Shown here piece by piece: positions 33,749 through 47,040 of a stretch of 64,000 nt of DNA. The notes beneath the pieces were generated by a model, which saw only the letters and a program-made list of their open reading frames with translations, was not told the DNA's origin and searched no databases. Position numbers and translations under genes: made by a program. Origin of the DNA: Letharia columbiana (taxonomy: Eukaryota > Ascomycota > Lecanoromycetes > Lecanorales > Parmeliaceae); NCBI RefSeq assembly GCF_014066305.1, contig NW_023501053.1, positions 328,501 through 392,500 on the forward strand. The letters are read 5' to 3'. How positions within the stretch are numbered: position 1 is the stretch's first letter; each line of letters starts with the position of its first letter.

Positions 33749-36700
33749 AATATTATTATTTAATATTAATTAACTATCGAATAATCTAGAAGCTTCTTTA
33801 TTATTATCTATTTATTTAATAACACTTTATTTACTTGATTTTTTATAGCTATTCTACTACTAAAGCCTTTTATTAATACTCTTTTATTTACTAATTAAAG
33901 CCTCTACTATCTTATTAATCTAGTAAATAATTTTAATTTAATAAAATATCTTTCTAAAGTCGACGCCGTCTATATTTATATTAATTAAAAAATAATTATA
34001 TTAGCCTTTTAAATTAACGACTTTATTAAAATAATATATTTATATCTTAATCTATTAAAGCCTTTAATAATATCTATAATTCGATATTTTATTATTTATA
34101 CTCTTAAGCTTTTAGAGCTATTAAGGCCTTTATTTATATTATAAAATAATAAAATAAAAATTAGATTTAATTCTTTAGAATTTAAGTTATTAATATTATA
34201 GCTATTAGATTAAGCTATTAATAAGTCTTTTTTTTATAAGATAATTAAAGATTTCGAAAATTTTATTATATAGCTAGTAGAGTTATTAAAACCTTCTTTA
34301 ATTAATATTATTTTATTAAATTTATCTTTATTAAACTTTTTTTTATTTTTATAAGAATCTTTAAATCTTATTTAAATAAAAAGTCTTATATTAATAAGCT
34401 TATCTAATAGATATTTTTGTTTTATATCTAAGATCTCTATAGAGATTATAATCTATAATAATATTATAATTTTTAATTTTTCTTTTAATTATTAATAGCT
34501 TTAGTAAGATATTAATAATATTATTTAAAGAGCTATTATCTAAGTATTATAGAATTTATAAATACTATCTAATCCTATAGACTTTATAGAATAATTAGAA
34601 TTATAAGATTTATCTAAAAAGTTATCTATCTTATTAAACGCTTTTAATTAATAAAATTTATCGAATCTTAATTATTTTAATTTTTATCTTAATAAATTTT
34701 ATAGAGAAGATAAGATCGTTATATTTAAAAAAGATATCTACTTTTATAATATTATTTTTTTTATTAAACGATTATAAGATATAGTTATTATAAAAAACTT
34801 TTTATAATTAAAATTAATTTTAATATTATATTAAGAGATATAGCGTTATTATAATATATTATTAAGTTATTAAATTTTAAGAAGCTTAATCTATAAGTAA
34901 ATAACGATATTAAAAAATAATATAAAATATTATTAAGATAATTTAAGAAATCGATTAGAGTAGTACTCGCTTATCTTATTATTAAGAAGTATATCTTAAT
35001 AAATATATATAATAGAAGAAAGTCTTCGAATTATATATAAATAGTTATTTATTATATTAAATTTATTAATATAGATAATATTAAAAATTAATTAATATTT
35101 ATTTATTAAGATATTATAATAGATTTATATATTTTTATAAATCTATTATCTATTATAATATCGATTTCTTTATTTATTTAAATATTTAAATTAAAGAAAA
35201 ATATATAATTTAAGATATCTAGATTATTTTATTAAAGATTTTAATAAAATTAATTATTATAATAATAATATAATAATTAAATCTTTTAATAAAATCTTCG
35301 ATAAGATTAATTAAATATTAATTATTAAGATTAATAGAATTATAAAAATTAATTATTTAATTTCTTTTAATTTTAATTCTATTCGCGATAATCTTCTAGC
35401 TATTAAAATAAATCTTATAATAAAAAATAATATATTTATAATAATTAATAATACGATTATTAATTAAATTAGTAATACGCTTTATAAGATATTTATTTAT
35501 TTATTATATTACTACGCCTTTAAATAACTAATCCTCTAAATATATTAGATTTAATATTCTCGAATTAATCTAAATAATTAAACTCTTTTTAAGATAAAAG
35601 ATTTTTAAAATAAGATAACCGCGACTATTAAAGTAATAAAAATAAATAATTATAATAGTTATAAGATATTTATTATAATTAGATTACTACTTATTAAGCT
35701 AATTATAATAATTAAATAATTTATAATTAAGCTAATTATATTAATAAGAATTATTTTAATATCTTTTAAAAGTATAATAAAATATAAAAAGTTTATTAAG
35801 ACGAATTATCTAAGAAAAGCTTTATTAATAATTATAAAGAATAATTATATAAAGAGATCTATACTAACTTCGTTAATATTTATATAATCTATTAAAATTA
35901 TAATATGTTATTTATATTTAAAATAAAACTTTATAAGTATTTATAAGAGGATTATTTATAAAAGCCTTTTATAATTAATTAAGAGCTTTTCGTTTATTAA
36001 TTAGAAATCTCTTATTATTAAGATTTTAGTTTTATTAAAATTATTAACTTTAATTTTATTAAAAAATTTAATCTATATATAAAAGTTACTTTTTAAAGAT
36101 AGAATTATATTTATATCTTTATATATCTATAATTTAACGCTATTAATAAGAAGATTTATATTAATATTAGCTATAGAATTACTCTAGTAAATAAATTATA
36201 GCTACTAATATTATTACCTCTTATAAAATTTAAATAATAATCTTATTTTTTTATATTAAGAGTTTAGATTTAGCTATATATAATATTAATAAATATATTC
36301 TAATCTTAATATATATCTCTATTAATAAAATAAATAATAATAAAATTCTCTATCGTATTTAAAAAGAAATTTATCTTATTAATAATTTAAAAGTCTATAT
36401 ATTATTAAAGAATAATATTATAGATTTTAAGAAGATTATATTTAATATTATTTAAGTTAAGATATATATTAATAACTATATTATTATTATTAATATTATT
36501 AATTAATAATATAATTTATATTAAAAATATATTATTTATATTTATAAGACTTTAATTATAATATCTTATATAGATATTATAATATCTATTAACTTTTTTA
36601 AATAATTATTTAAGAGAGATTATATTTTTAAGTTAATAGTATAGCGAAACTTAACTTTATACGCTTATTTTATAGATTTATATATTATTAAAATTCTAAT

Positions 36701-37199
36701 TAAAAATAAAATTAATAAAATTATTTAAATTTCTAAAAAATTTTATTTAGATATATTATATAAAATTAATTATAAAAATATTTTTTTATAAAATTTTTAT
36801 TAAAGTCTTTTATAGATAAGTTTATTATAAGTAATTAAATTAAAAAAGTAATTATTCTTATTATAATAGTATTAATAAATATAGCTAATAACCTCTTATA
36901 ACTCGTTTATAACGCTATTAAATTTTAATTAAATTTTATTAAAAAAATTAAGTTATTAAATAATATTATATTTTATAATAATAAATATAATATTTAGATC
37001 TTAATAAATCTAATTAATAAATTTTTTATTTTATAAAAAGATAAAGACTTTATTAAAATATTTAAAAATAATTAAATAAAGATTACGCTATATAATAATT
37101 AATAAAATAAATTACTAAAGTTAAATTATATAAAGATTTATTTTTTAAATATTAATAATAGAGAAGTAGTTAATAATATATTTAATAATTTATAATAAT

Positions 37200-37950
37200 A
37201 AGATAAGCTTAGATATATTATTAAGTCTATCTTATTTAACTATCCTATATTTATAATTTAGAAAATATTATTAAATAATAAGTAAACGAAAAGAGCTATA
37301 GTAGATATTAGAGATTTAAATAACTTTATTATTTTAGATATATATCTTATATTACTATAATTAAATATTATAATAAAACTATTAAAATATATTTATTTAT
37401 TTATATTTAATATAATATCTTTCTTCTATTAATAGCTTATTTACTATAATTATTATTATATATTTATCGTAATTTCTTATTAAGATTAAAAGATTTTTAA
37501 TATATTAATTATAAAATATATAAATTTTATAACTTATATATAATAATAAATTAATAAAATTCTATAATTTATTAAAGACTTTATTTAAATATATATTAAT
37601 AATATTATATTAGACTTCAAAATTTTAAAGAAATATATTATATATCTATAAAAATTATTTTAAATCTTAATCGAATATAATATTACTACTATACTTATAA
37701 AAATCTTTTTAAAATATTTTAATATTAATTTATTAAAGCGTTAAATTAATTTTTTTAATATAATAATAGCTAAGAATAAGTTAAGAGCTATTAATAAGAT
37801 TATTTATCTTAATATATTTAGAGATCTTAAATACTATTTTAAATTAATAGGCTATTTAAGAAGTTTAATTTACAATTATATATAGCTTACTAATTCTTTA
37901 TAAGTATTAAAAATTTATTTATTTAAAGAGATATTTAATAAAGATAATTT
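37200..37950 (+). pseudogene. fossil gypsy reverse transcriptase, copy B
   Basis: Codons at 37295-37315 read AIVDIRD, the image of VVxDIRG. A YxxPLQSDII-like and an LDxISFFY-like stretch follow before 37440, and a GYLR..I.NY stretch lies near 37850-37880. Motif order and spacing equal those of copy A and of the intact polyprotein. It is inactive. Confidence 0.6.
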
Positions 37951-40139
37951 ATATTATATTTATTTTTTTAAACTTTATTTATTAAAAGCTATTTTATAAA
38001 AAAATTAAAGCTTTTAAAGTCTATAGAAAGCTTTAAATAGATCTTTATTATTAATATATTTTAATCTAAATAAAGATCTATAGATAGATCTAAATATCTT
38101 TAAAAAATAGAATTTTAATATATAAATATTTTATATTAAAAAGAAATACGTTATTATAGCTAATACTAAGTAGCTATCTAAAATTATTATAAAATTAATT
38201 ATATATTTATTAAGAATATTAATTTTCATCGAGAAGAATTATTAATCTATAAAATTCGAAATAGTAGAATTTATATAAATTATTAAGAAGATTTAATATC
38301 TTATAAAATTATTTAAAAGATTTATTATTATTTAAACTAATTATTTAACTATTCTTAATATTATAAAATAATCTTCTATTATTTTTATAATATTTATAAT
38401 AAGATTAAATATATAGCTTATATATATTTCTTAATTTCTTCGCTAATTTTATCTCGATATAAAATATAAATTTAATAAGAAATATATTATATTAAATACT
38501 CTCTTATATCTTACTAGTATTAATAAATTAATATTATTTAAAAATTACTTAAAGCTTAATATCTTATATATCTATATTATATAAATAATAAATTATAATA
38601 ATATTTATAATTATTCTATTATTATAATAGAAATAAATAAAGTTTTTTATAATAGACTTCTTATTAGATATAATATAAATCTATATTAAATAAGAATTAA
38701 CGATATTATTAATATTAACGAAAAGCTAATAACTAAAAATAAGAGCGTTAAGCTTTCTTTTATTTATAATATTATAAATCTTAATCTTATTTTTTATAAA
38801 AATAAATTTATCGGTCTTAAATAATTATATATACCTTAATCGCTAATTAAAGATATTCTCGAAATTATTTATAAAAATAATTACTTAGATTTCGAAAGAT
38901 TTTTTAATATAATTTTTAAATTATAGTATATATAGAGATTATCTAAATATCTTTATAGTTATATTAAATATTATTCTAAATATTTAATATTATAAATTTT
39001 ATAATTATTTATAATCTATAAAGAGTTCTATTCTATCTTTTTATATCTTAATACTTAATTTTATTCTTATTATATTATTATTTAACGAGAAATTTAATTA
39101 TATTATAATTATTATAAATAAGTTTATAAAGCGAATTATTTATATTCCTAGTAAATCTATTTAGAGTATTAAAAAGTAAATTATTATTTTATTAAATTAT
39201 CTCGATATAAATAATTAAGAAATATTAAAGATTTTACTATTTAATAGAGATCTTAAATTTTTATTAAAGCTATAAAAAGCTATATTTAATTAACTAAAAG
39301 TTAAACTATTATATTTTATCGCTTATTATTTTTAAATAAATAATAATAATAAACGTATTAATTAAATAGTCGAAATCGCTTTACGCTTTTATTTATATAC
39401 TTTAGAAAAGTTTTTAATATAATTTATTATTTTTTTATATATATAAGTATTATCTAATAATATATAATTAATTATTATAATTAAATTATTAAATAAGCTC
39501 TTCTATAAATTCTCTCTTAATAAAATTCTTAATCTTATTATATTATTCGAATTATTATAATAGATATATACTATTATTAGAATTAAAGTTATCGATATTA
39601 TAAGCTTTATCTAAATATTTTAAAAGTTTTATTATAATTATAAATACTAGTCTATATACTTTAGAAAGAAAAATAAAATATTTTTATATTTATATAAAGA
39701 TTATTTTATTTTATAATTTATTAATATTATTAAAATAAATAAGATTAATTAATATTATATTAGTTTTTTCGAGATTATTATTAAAATAGATAAATAAACT
39801 TATTATCTTAATATATTTAATTATTAAAAAATTTATTTTATATTTTCGATAGTATAATTAAAACTATAGCTCGCTAGTATTAATTCTTTTTATAAATTAT
39901 TATTAAAGAAGTTTAATTCTATTTATATAAAAAGCGATATTAATAACTATAAATTATATAAACTATAATTCTTATTTAATAAGCGTATTAGACGTTATAA
40001 TAAGAGTTAGTTAATTAAATATCTAATATATTAGAAAGAATATAATCTTAAATATAATTAATAATATAATATTAAATAACTAGACGATACTTCGAACTTG
40101 ATAAAAGACTACGAGATCGCTATATCGCCTCTATTAGAG

Positions 40140-40471
40140 CCGCTACCTCCGCTATTAAAAACGCATTTATAGAAGCCTTCCGCAATCGAACTACTACCTC
40201 CGCTACCAGAGCCACTACCTGTGATACCTTTACCTTATGATTTACAGAAGCCTTCCGCAATCGATTATACTGCTGAAATAGCACCATTATCATTAATAGA
40301 ACCTTCGAAGCCTATCACGAAGTAAGCTATTGCGGTTGTGATTTCCAAGAGGAAGGAATTAATTATGTGAGAGCTTGCTACTGTATTTGCTTGCTACTGT
40401 ATTTGCTTGCTTTGCATTACTCTTTGCTTATATATATGCCGAGGTCGCCATGCTTTTTGTTAAGGGCATAT
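40140..40471 (+). other. less mutated 3' internal region of gypsy copy B
   Basis: Near-normal base composition with many CpA and TpG, in contrast to the rest of copy B and to the equivalent part of copy A (32040-32348). It contains repeated phrases such as GAAGCCTTCCGCAATCGA (twice) and TTGCTACTGTATTTGC (twice). No open frame. It probably is the 3' untranslated part of the element. Confidence 0.55.
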
Positions 40472-40651
40472 TGTCATAGTAAGCTATCGTAACTGCATAG
40501 GTATATGGTTTTACTATACCTTCGTATCTGTTAAGAAAGTACCTTGGTAAGAACCTTAGCTTAGTATTATAAGTAGTTACTTCTTAGTAGGAGAATAACC
40601 ATCTTTACTACACATCACTCATTGTGCTTATATTTCCATGTTGCTCTCATA
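40472..40651 (+). repeat. 3' LTR of gypsy copy B, weakly mutated
   Basis: 180 bp, TGTCATAG to CTCTCATA, followed by TSD AAATA. The best preserved LTR of this family in the window and useful as its reference. Confidence 0.75.
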
Positions 40652-40750
40652 AAATAAGAGTTAAAAGATAGATTAAAAAGATATAGATTATTAAAAGAGT
40701 TATTATTAAAAAAAATCTACTAATAAATCTCGTAATAGAGAGTTTTTAAT

Positions 40751-40859
40751 AGCGTCTTCCTCTTATTTAAAAGCTTTTTCTTAATAATATTAAAAATCTA
40801 ATATATATTAAAAGGTTTTAAAATAAGATAATAAGAAATAAATAGAGGAGGAAGACGCG
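40751..40859. repeat. inverted repeat, about 20 bp arms
   Basis: AGCGTCTTCCTCTTATTTA at 40751-40769 pairs with 40839-40859 with one small indel; the loop is about 70 bp. It may be a small foldback element or the end of the repeat that follows. Confidence 0.45.
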
Positions 40860-41554
40860 TTTTAGAAGATAGTATTATCGAGTTAAAAGATACTATTATT
40901 AACTTAAAAAAAGTATATAAAGAAGAATATATTTATTTAAGCTTTTTTAAAGAACTTTTTAGCGCGTTTATAAGTAGTAATAAATAACTATTAAACTCGC
41001 TTATAGCCTCGATTACTAGTAATAGCGAATTTATTAAGAAATAATCTAGAGACGTTAGTAAGAGCTTTAAGAGGCGAGAAAAAGAAATATATATATCTTA
41101 AATATTTAGTAATCTTTAGACGAGAGATATCGAGAATAAATATATTTATATTAATAGAATTAATAGAATTAATAAAGAGATAGAAGAATAATAATTATAT
41201 AAATAGATAAAAGAATTATTCGATCTTAGACGCGTTTCGTATAATTATATTTAAATACAGTATTACTTCGCTTTACGAATAATAGATTAAACTTTATAAT
41301 TTTTATAGCGTTAGAAAGCGTAAAGCGAGCTCTATAATTTAAGGAATTATAAAATAATTATATATATCGTAAGCTAAGTACTTTAAAGTATAAGACTTCT
41401 ATATATAAATTTTTAATAAGAAAAGCGCGAGAGGGCTATCGGACTGACTTAGCCGGTCTAGCTAAAGAGCGTAGCGAACCCGAATTAATAATTGACTATA
41501 TATATAAATTCAAGATTTTCAAGCTTAGCTCTATCTTATTCTATTATATATACT
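40860..41554 (-). mobile_element. partial inverted copy of the 2.0 kb tandem-repeat element
   Basis: This is the reverse complement of about 44285-44940, ending TTATATATACT at 41554. The plus strand carries a partly open, lysine/glutamate-rich stretch near 40865-41200 (for example ELKDTIINLKKVYKEEY), suggestive of a coiled coil, but with stops. Some GC-richer DNA near 41430-41480 includes GGGCTATCGG. The family is unknown. Confidence 0.5.
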
Positions 41555-42302
41555 AATATAAATTATATAAAAAATTTAAGTTTAAATAAAAGCGATAAAT
41601 TTTTTAATTCTTATTAAACTTTAGCTTTAAAAATAAATTATCGAACTTATTTAGAACTTTTATAAATTTATTAATATAGAATTAAAAGTTATTATTATAT
41701 CTCGTAAAAATAACGTTATTTATTTTTCTAAACATAAAATTAAGAATATCTAAGTTTTAAGATTTAAATCTATTTAAAGTCTCTTAAACTTTTTTAATAT
41801 TAATCTTATTCTTAATCTTAGAATATAAATTCTTTTTATAATATAATTTTAGTATAATATAGATTTAATCTTATATTTATAATTAATTATTTATCTAAAA
41901 TTCGATAATAATAATATTAATAATTAATTTTATATAATTTTTTTTAATATAGCGCTATAATCTAAATAGCTTTAATTTATTCTTAAACTATTACTTTTAG
42001 ATTTAATAATTAAAAATATTTTTAAGCTTATTAATATTATTAAGGCGATTTAAAAAAATTAAGATTTTAAATTTTTAAAAGATATAATACTTAGAGATTT
42101 AATAAGCTCTCTTTATTAGAGAATAAGTTAAATAAACTTACTTTATTAAAGTCTAAGCTTAAGAATAAAATTTATATATTAATAAAATTTAAAAAAGTAA
42201 TTAGAGTAAGCGATATTAATAAAATTAAGCGCGCTTAAAAACTAAAGCGATCTTCGTTAAAGATTAATGATAATTAAGAGTCACGTAACCCGTATTTCAA
42301 CA
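41555..42302 (-). mobile_element. AT-rich segment with a copia-like LTR start
   Basis: On the minus strand it opens at 42302 with TGTTGAAATACGGGTTACG, very like the first 25 bases of the copia LTRs at 49040 and 55502, and then diverges. The opening is unmutated while the rest is AT-rich. It interrupts gypsy copy C. No partner end is identified. Confidence 0.35.
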
Positions 42303-43393
42303 TTTAATAGATTTTATTAATTAATAATATTTAATAAAATAGATAATTTTTTAAATAGATTTTATAGTTTTAGCTATTCTATAAAGTTTATAGAATTAGA
42401 TAATATTTATAGATTTTATAATATTTAAATAATAGCTCTTTAAATAATTTTATTAATATCTTATTAAAACTATTAAAAATTAAGAGAAAAATTAAAAATT
42501 ATAATATTATTAAAAATTATAATCTTTATAGAGATCTTAAATATAAAAAAAGAATATTTATTAGATAAACTTATTAATATAAAGCTTCTTATTTAAATAA
42601 AATTTAATAATTCTTATATAACTAGCGAGAAAGAGCTTAATAAAGACGAATTTAATAGAATAATACTAGTTAAAAAAGACTTTAATAACTCTACTAGCTA
42701 TATAATTAATATTTTAAATTTTTTTTAACTATTTTATAAAAAAAAGATTTATTAATAGTTTAATTTAATAGTTATAATATTAATAATTTAAATTCTAGAG
42801 AATTAAATCTAGTTCTTACTTTATTATTTTATAATATAAATAAAAATCTTAATAACTCTAAAGACTTAAAAATATAGATAATAAGATATTAAATTATAAA
42901 TACTATTAAAGACTTTAATAGATTAAGATATAAGTATATTATTTTAATAAAGTTATTAATTTAAAAGATTAATATAATTATCTTTTAATTAATATAAATA
43001 TAAATAATATTAATATTAAAAAGATATTTTATTAGATTAAAATTATTTATTAGATTAATAAGATAGTAGAGGCTTTAATTAGTAAATAAAAGAGCGTTAG
43101 CGAAAGGCTTTAATAGTAAATAAAATATTATTAAATAAATGAATAATAATAGAGAAGCTTCTAGATTATTTAATAGTTAATTAATATCGAATAATAATAT
43201 TACTATTATATTATAAGAGTAATATAAAAATATAAGTATAATAAGTAGTATATAGTAAAGATAATTATTATTCTATTTATAAATAACAGGTACTTATACT
43301 ATTAAGCTAAGATTTTTATTAAGATACCTTCTTAGTAGATACGAAGATAGATAAAATTATATACTTATATAGTTACGATAGCTTACTATAATA
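42303..43393 (-). mobile_element. gypsy copy C: gag region and 5' LTR, inverted
   Basis: Reverse-strand match to gypsy B 33559-34650: the LTR is at 43212-43393, followed on the minus strand by the same ATATAATAGTAATATT fossil primer-binding site and gag-region sequence. It is cut off at 42303. On its other side, plus-strand sequence of the same family (copy D) begins, so copy C appears to have inserted into copy D in the opposite orientation. Confidence 0.6.
43212..43393 (-). repeat. 5' LTR of gypsy copy C
   Basis: 182 bp, same family as the copy B LTRs. On the plus strand it starts TATAAGAGTAAT and ends CTATAATA. Confidence 0.65.
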
Positions 43394-44284
43394 ATAATCT
43401 ATATTAGAAATATATTATTTATATTTATAAAGTTTTAATTATAATACTTTATATAGATATTATAATACTTATTAATTTTTCTAAAGAACTATTTAAGAAA
43501 GACTATATTTTTAAATTAATAATATAGCGAAATTTAACTTTATATATTTATTTTATAAATTTATATATTATTTAAATTTTAATTAAAAATAAAATTAATT
43601 AGATTATTTAAATTCTTAAGAAACTTTATTTAGATATATTATATAAAATTAATTATAAAAATATCTTCTTTATGAAGCCTTCGTTAAAATCTTTTATAAA
43701 TAAATCTATTATAAATAATTAAATTAAAAAAATAATTATTTTTATTATAATAATATTAATATATATAATTAATAATCTTTTATAGCTTATTTATAGACTA
43801 TTGTATTATAATTAAATTTTATTAAAAAGATTAAGTTATTAAATAATATTATAATTTATAATAATAAATATAATATTTAAATTTTGATAGATTTAATTAA
43901 TAAATTTTTTATTTTATAAAGAAATAAAGATTTTATTAAAGTATTTAAATATAATTAGATAAAAATTACGTTATATAATAATTAATAGAATAAATTATTA
44001 AAATTAAATTATATTAAGATTTATCTTTTAGATATTAATAATAAAGCGATAATTAATAATATATTCAATAATTTATAATGATAAAATAAATTTAAATCTA
44101 TTATTAAATCTATTTTATTTAACTATTTTATAGTTATAATTTAAAAAATACTATTAAATAATAAGCGAAAGAGAAGAGTTATAATAGATTTTAGAGGCCT
44201 TAATAATTTTATTATTTTAGATATACATCTTATATTTTTATAATTAGATATTATAATAAAATTATTAAAATATATTTATTTATT
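43394..44284 (+). mobile_element. gypsy copy D fragment, RIP-degraded
   Basis: Parallels gypsy B from about 36520 to 37410. It includes a fossil reverse transcriptase motif at 44178-44198 reading VIIDFRG, the best preserved of the three. It breaks at 44284 where the 2.0 kb element is inserted and resumes briefly at 46316-46371 with the sequence expected from copies A and B. Confidence 0.65.
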
Positions 44285-46315
44285 AATATATATAAAAGAA
44301 TAAGATAGAATTAAGCTTAGAAATCTTGAATTTATATATATAGTTAATTATAAATTTAAGTTCGTTACGCTTTTTAATTAGACCGGCTAAATTAGCTTAA
44401 TAACTTTCCCACGTCTTTCTTATTAAAAATTTATATATAGATATTTTATATTTTAAAGTACTTAGTTTACGATATATATAGTTATTTTATAATTTCTTAA
44501 ATTATAAAACTCGCTTTATACTTTCTAACGTTATAAAAATTATAAAGTTTAATCTACTATTAATAAATTAAATAAATATTTAAATATAATAGTTATAATA
44601 CTTATATTAGACGCGTTTAGAATTAAATAATAATAATTCTTTTATCTAATTATAATTCTTTTATTTTTTTTATTATTTTACTAATTTTATTAATTCTATT
44701 AATTTCATTAATATAAATATAATTATCTTCGATACTCTTTATCTAATTAGAGCCTCTTACTAACGCCTCTAGATTATCTCTTAACAAATTTATTATTATT
44801 AATAATTAAGACCATAAGCGAGCTTAATAGCTATTTATTACTACTTATAAACGTATTAAAAGATCTTTAAAAAGAGTTTAAATAGATATATCCTCTTTTA
44901 TATACTCTTTTTAAGTTAATAATAGATAAGTTAAATTAATATTTAAATATTATAGTTATATTAAACGCGTCTAGAATTAAATAATAATTCTTTTATCTAT
45001 TTATATAATAATTCTTCTTTTATTATTCTATTAATTTTACTAATTTTATTAATTCTATTAATTTTATTAATATAAATATATTTATTCTCGATATTTTTAT
45101 ATTTAATTAAATAAGAGAAGAATTTATAATAGACGAATATAGAGAATACTACGAAGAAATTAAACCATAATAAGATTATTATTATTAAGAATACGATTTA
45201 ATTTTCTAAGATCTTATATTATATTAATTATTTACTTAATTAATTATTTAGCTAGCTACTTAGTTTAATATTTTATAAAAAAAAAAGTAAGAGAAGAAAT
45301 TATAATAGATAAATATAAAGAATACTATAAAGAAATTAAGCGATAATAAAGCTTTTAATAATAAGAATATAACTTAGCTCTCTAAGATTCTACATTATAT
45401 ACTCTTTATAATTTTATATTAAATTATTATTTAGTAAGCGAAGAATACTATTATAACTTAGTTTATTATCTCTACTATATTAAAAAGTAAGAGAAGAAAT
45501 TATAATAAATAAATATAAAGAATATTATAAAGAAATTAAGTAATAATAAAATTATTATTATTAAGAATACGGCTTAACTCTTTAAGATTTTATATTATAT
45601 TAATTATTTACTTAGTTAATTATTTAGCTAGCTACTTAATTTAATATTTTATAAAAAAAAGAAGTAAGAGAAGGAATTATAATAGATAAATATAAAGAAT
45701 ATTACGAAGATATTAAATAATAATAAGATTATTATTATTAAGAATACGGCTTAGCTCTTTAAGATCTTACTTTAAATTATTATTTAATAAATAAAGAATA
45801 TTATTATAATTTAGTCTATTATCTCCACTATATTAATATAATATATTATTATAATAATATTATAAGAAAAGAATTTATTATAATAATTATAGTTAATTAA
45901 GTCTCTATAGAAGAGATATCGAATAATATATATTTAAATAAATTAAAATCGTTTAATATCTTACTCTAATAGCTATTTTATTATTTAAAAGATTTTACTA
46001 CGATAAAAGGTAATATAGAATTTATATTACTAATTAGTATATTATTTCTATTTCTTTCTAATATTTTAATACTTTTTACTATAAAAATATAGTCTTTCTC
46101 TATTTTTTATAAATAATTATTATAAATTAATTATTTATACTCGATATACCTTTCTAATTAAGTCTTAACGCGTCTCTCTTTATATATATATATTTATATA
46201 TAGATTAAAAACGTATAATAAGCGATTAGAGTTCGATTTAACTTAGGGCTAGGGCTAAAATTCGATTTAACTTAGAAAAATCTAACTTTATAAATTTAAT
46301 TCATAGGCCTTTACT
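44285..46315 (+). mobile_element. 2.0 kb element with internal tandem repeats, family unknown
   Basis: Starts AATATATATAAAAGAATAAG and ends CATAGGCCTTTACT. The same ends bound a 429 bp sequence at 50700-51128 (AGTATATATAAAAG to GGCCTTTACT). It interrupts gypsy D; copies A and B show the uninterrupted site. Flanking TATT (44281-44284) and TATC (46316-46319) fit a 4 bp target duplication with one C-to-T change. Inside there is an early duplicated block and four units of a 176-200 bp tandem repeat (45112-45840). No open frame or known transposase motif is visible. The exact 5' boundary is uncertain by a few bases. Confidence 0.55.
45112..45840. repeat. 176-200 bp tandem repeat, four units
   Basis: Units start TAAGAGAAG at 45112, 45288, 45488 and 45665, each followed by a TATAGAGAATAC/TATAAAGAATAC phrase and a TTATTAAGAATACGG phrase. 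Spacing is 176, 200 and 177 bp. Differences are mostly transitions. Confidence 0.65.
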
Positions 46316-46377
46316 TATCTATATTTAATATAATATCTTTTTTTTATTAATAATTTATTTATTAAAATAATTACTAC

Positions 46378-47040
46378 CTTACGAAAGCTACTATATATAA
46401 TAATTTACTATTAATAGAAAATAGATAAATTAATAGCGATAATAATATAATTTATATAATAATAACTACACACCGAATATATTCAGATTTTGCGTTCTAT
46501 ATAACGTATATCGAATAGAGTTATATAAAACTTTCTATTTATAGAAGATTATATCAAATTTATTATTAATGAATAGTTAATAAACAATTAATGAAATACG
46601 AAAGAGATATCGATTTATTATTATTTTAATACTACGCTATAAAGTAATATATTAATATACTACTAGTAGAGAATTAATAAGTAACGGTAATATATGAAAT
46701 TTTTCGAAAATTTATCTAAGTCCCACAGCCCTATAGAACTATATATCTTACTTATATATTAAATTTCGAGAAAAATCCAAAAATCCAAAAATAAATTACG
46801 TGACGTTGATAAATATGCTATTATAAGCGAAGCGAGATACCCGAACTAGTTTAAACCTTAATATATAATAAGGGAATTACTAAATAATCATCTATTCATT
46901 TTCAATATCGAATAATTTACTATTATAGAAAATTCAATATCAATGAAAAGTTGATTGAAAGTTGATTGAAAGTTATAAGAGATATCGAGTCAATAATATA
47001 GTCACGTGACATACCCTAATCGTATATTCCCTCTAAGGTA
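46378..47040 (+). repeat. left arm of the 663 bp inverted repeat
   Basis: Pairs with 48322-48984. Less mutated than its surroundings; contains ATTACGTGACGTTGAT and GTCACGTGACATACCC. Confidence 0.8.

Larger units (their letters stand above)
33559..40651 (+). mobile_element. Ty3/gypsy copy B, full-length, RIP-degraded
   Basis: A complete 7,093 bp element: LTRs of 180 bp at 33559-33738 and 40472-40651, TSD AAATA at 33554-33558 and 40652-40656, and a fossil primer-binding site after the 5' LTR. The inside runs gag (about 33.8-35.6 kb), protease region (about 36 kb), and polymerase (about 37.2-38 kb), then further pol sequence. All frames are broken. The last 500 bp, including the 3' LTR, is strikingly less mutated than the rest. 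It preserves the empty sites of two insertions that broke other copies: the small LTR element in copy A and the 2.0 kb element in copy D. Confidence 0.8.

Noticed and set aside
45112..45840. CRISPR-like array
   Set aside because: Units are 176-200 bp direct tandem copies without short repeats and unique spacers, in eukaryotic transposon DNA.
46231..46262. TTAGGGCTAGGGCT as a telomere tract
   Set aside because: Only one TTAGGG and one variant unit, internal to a mobile element; not a repeat array.
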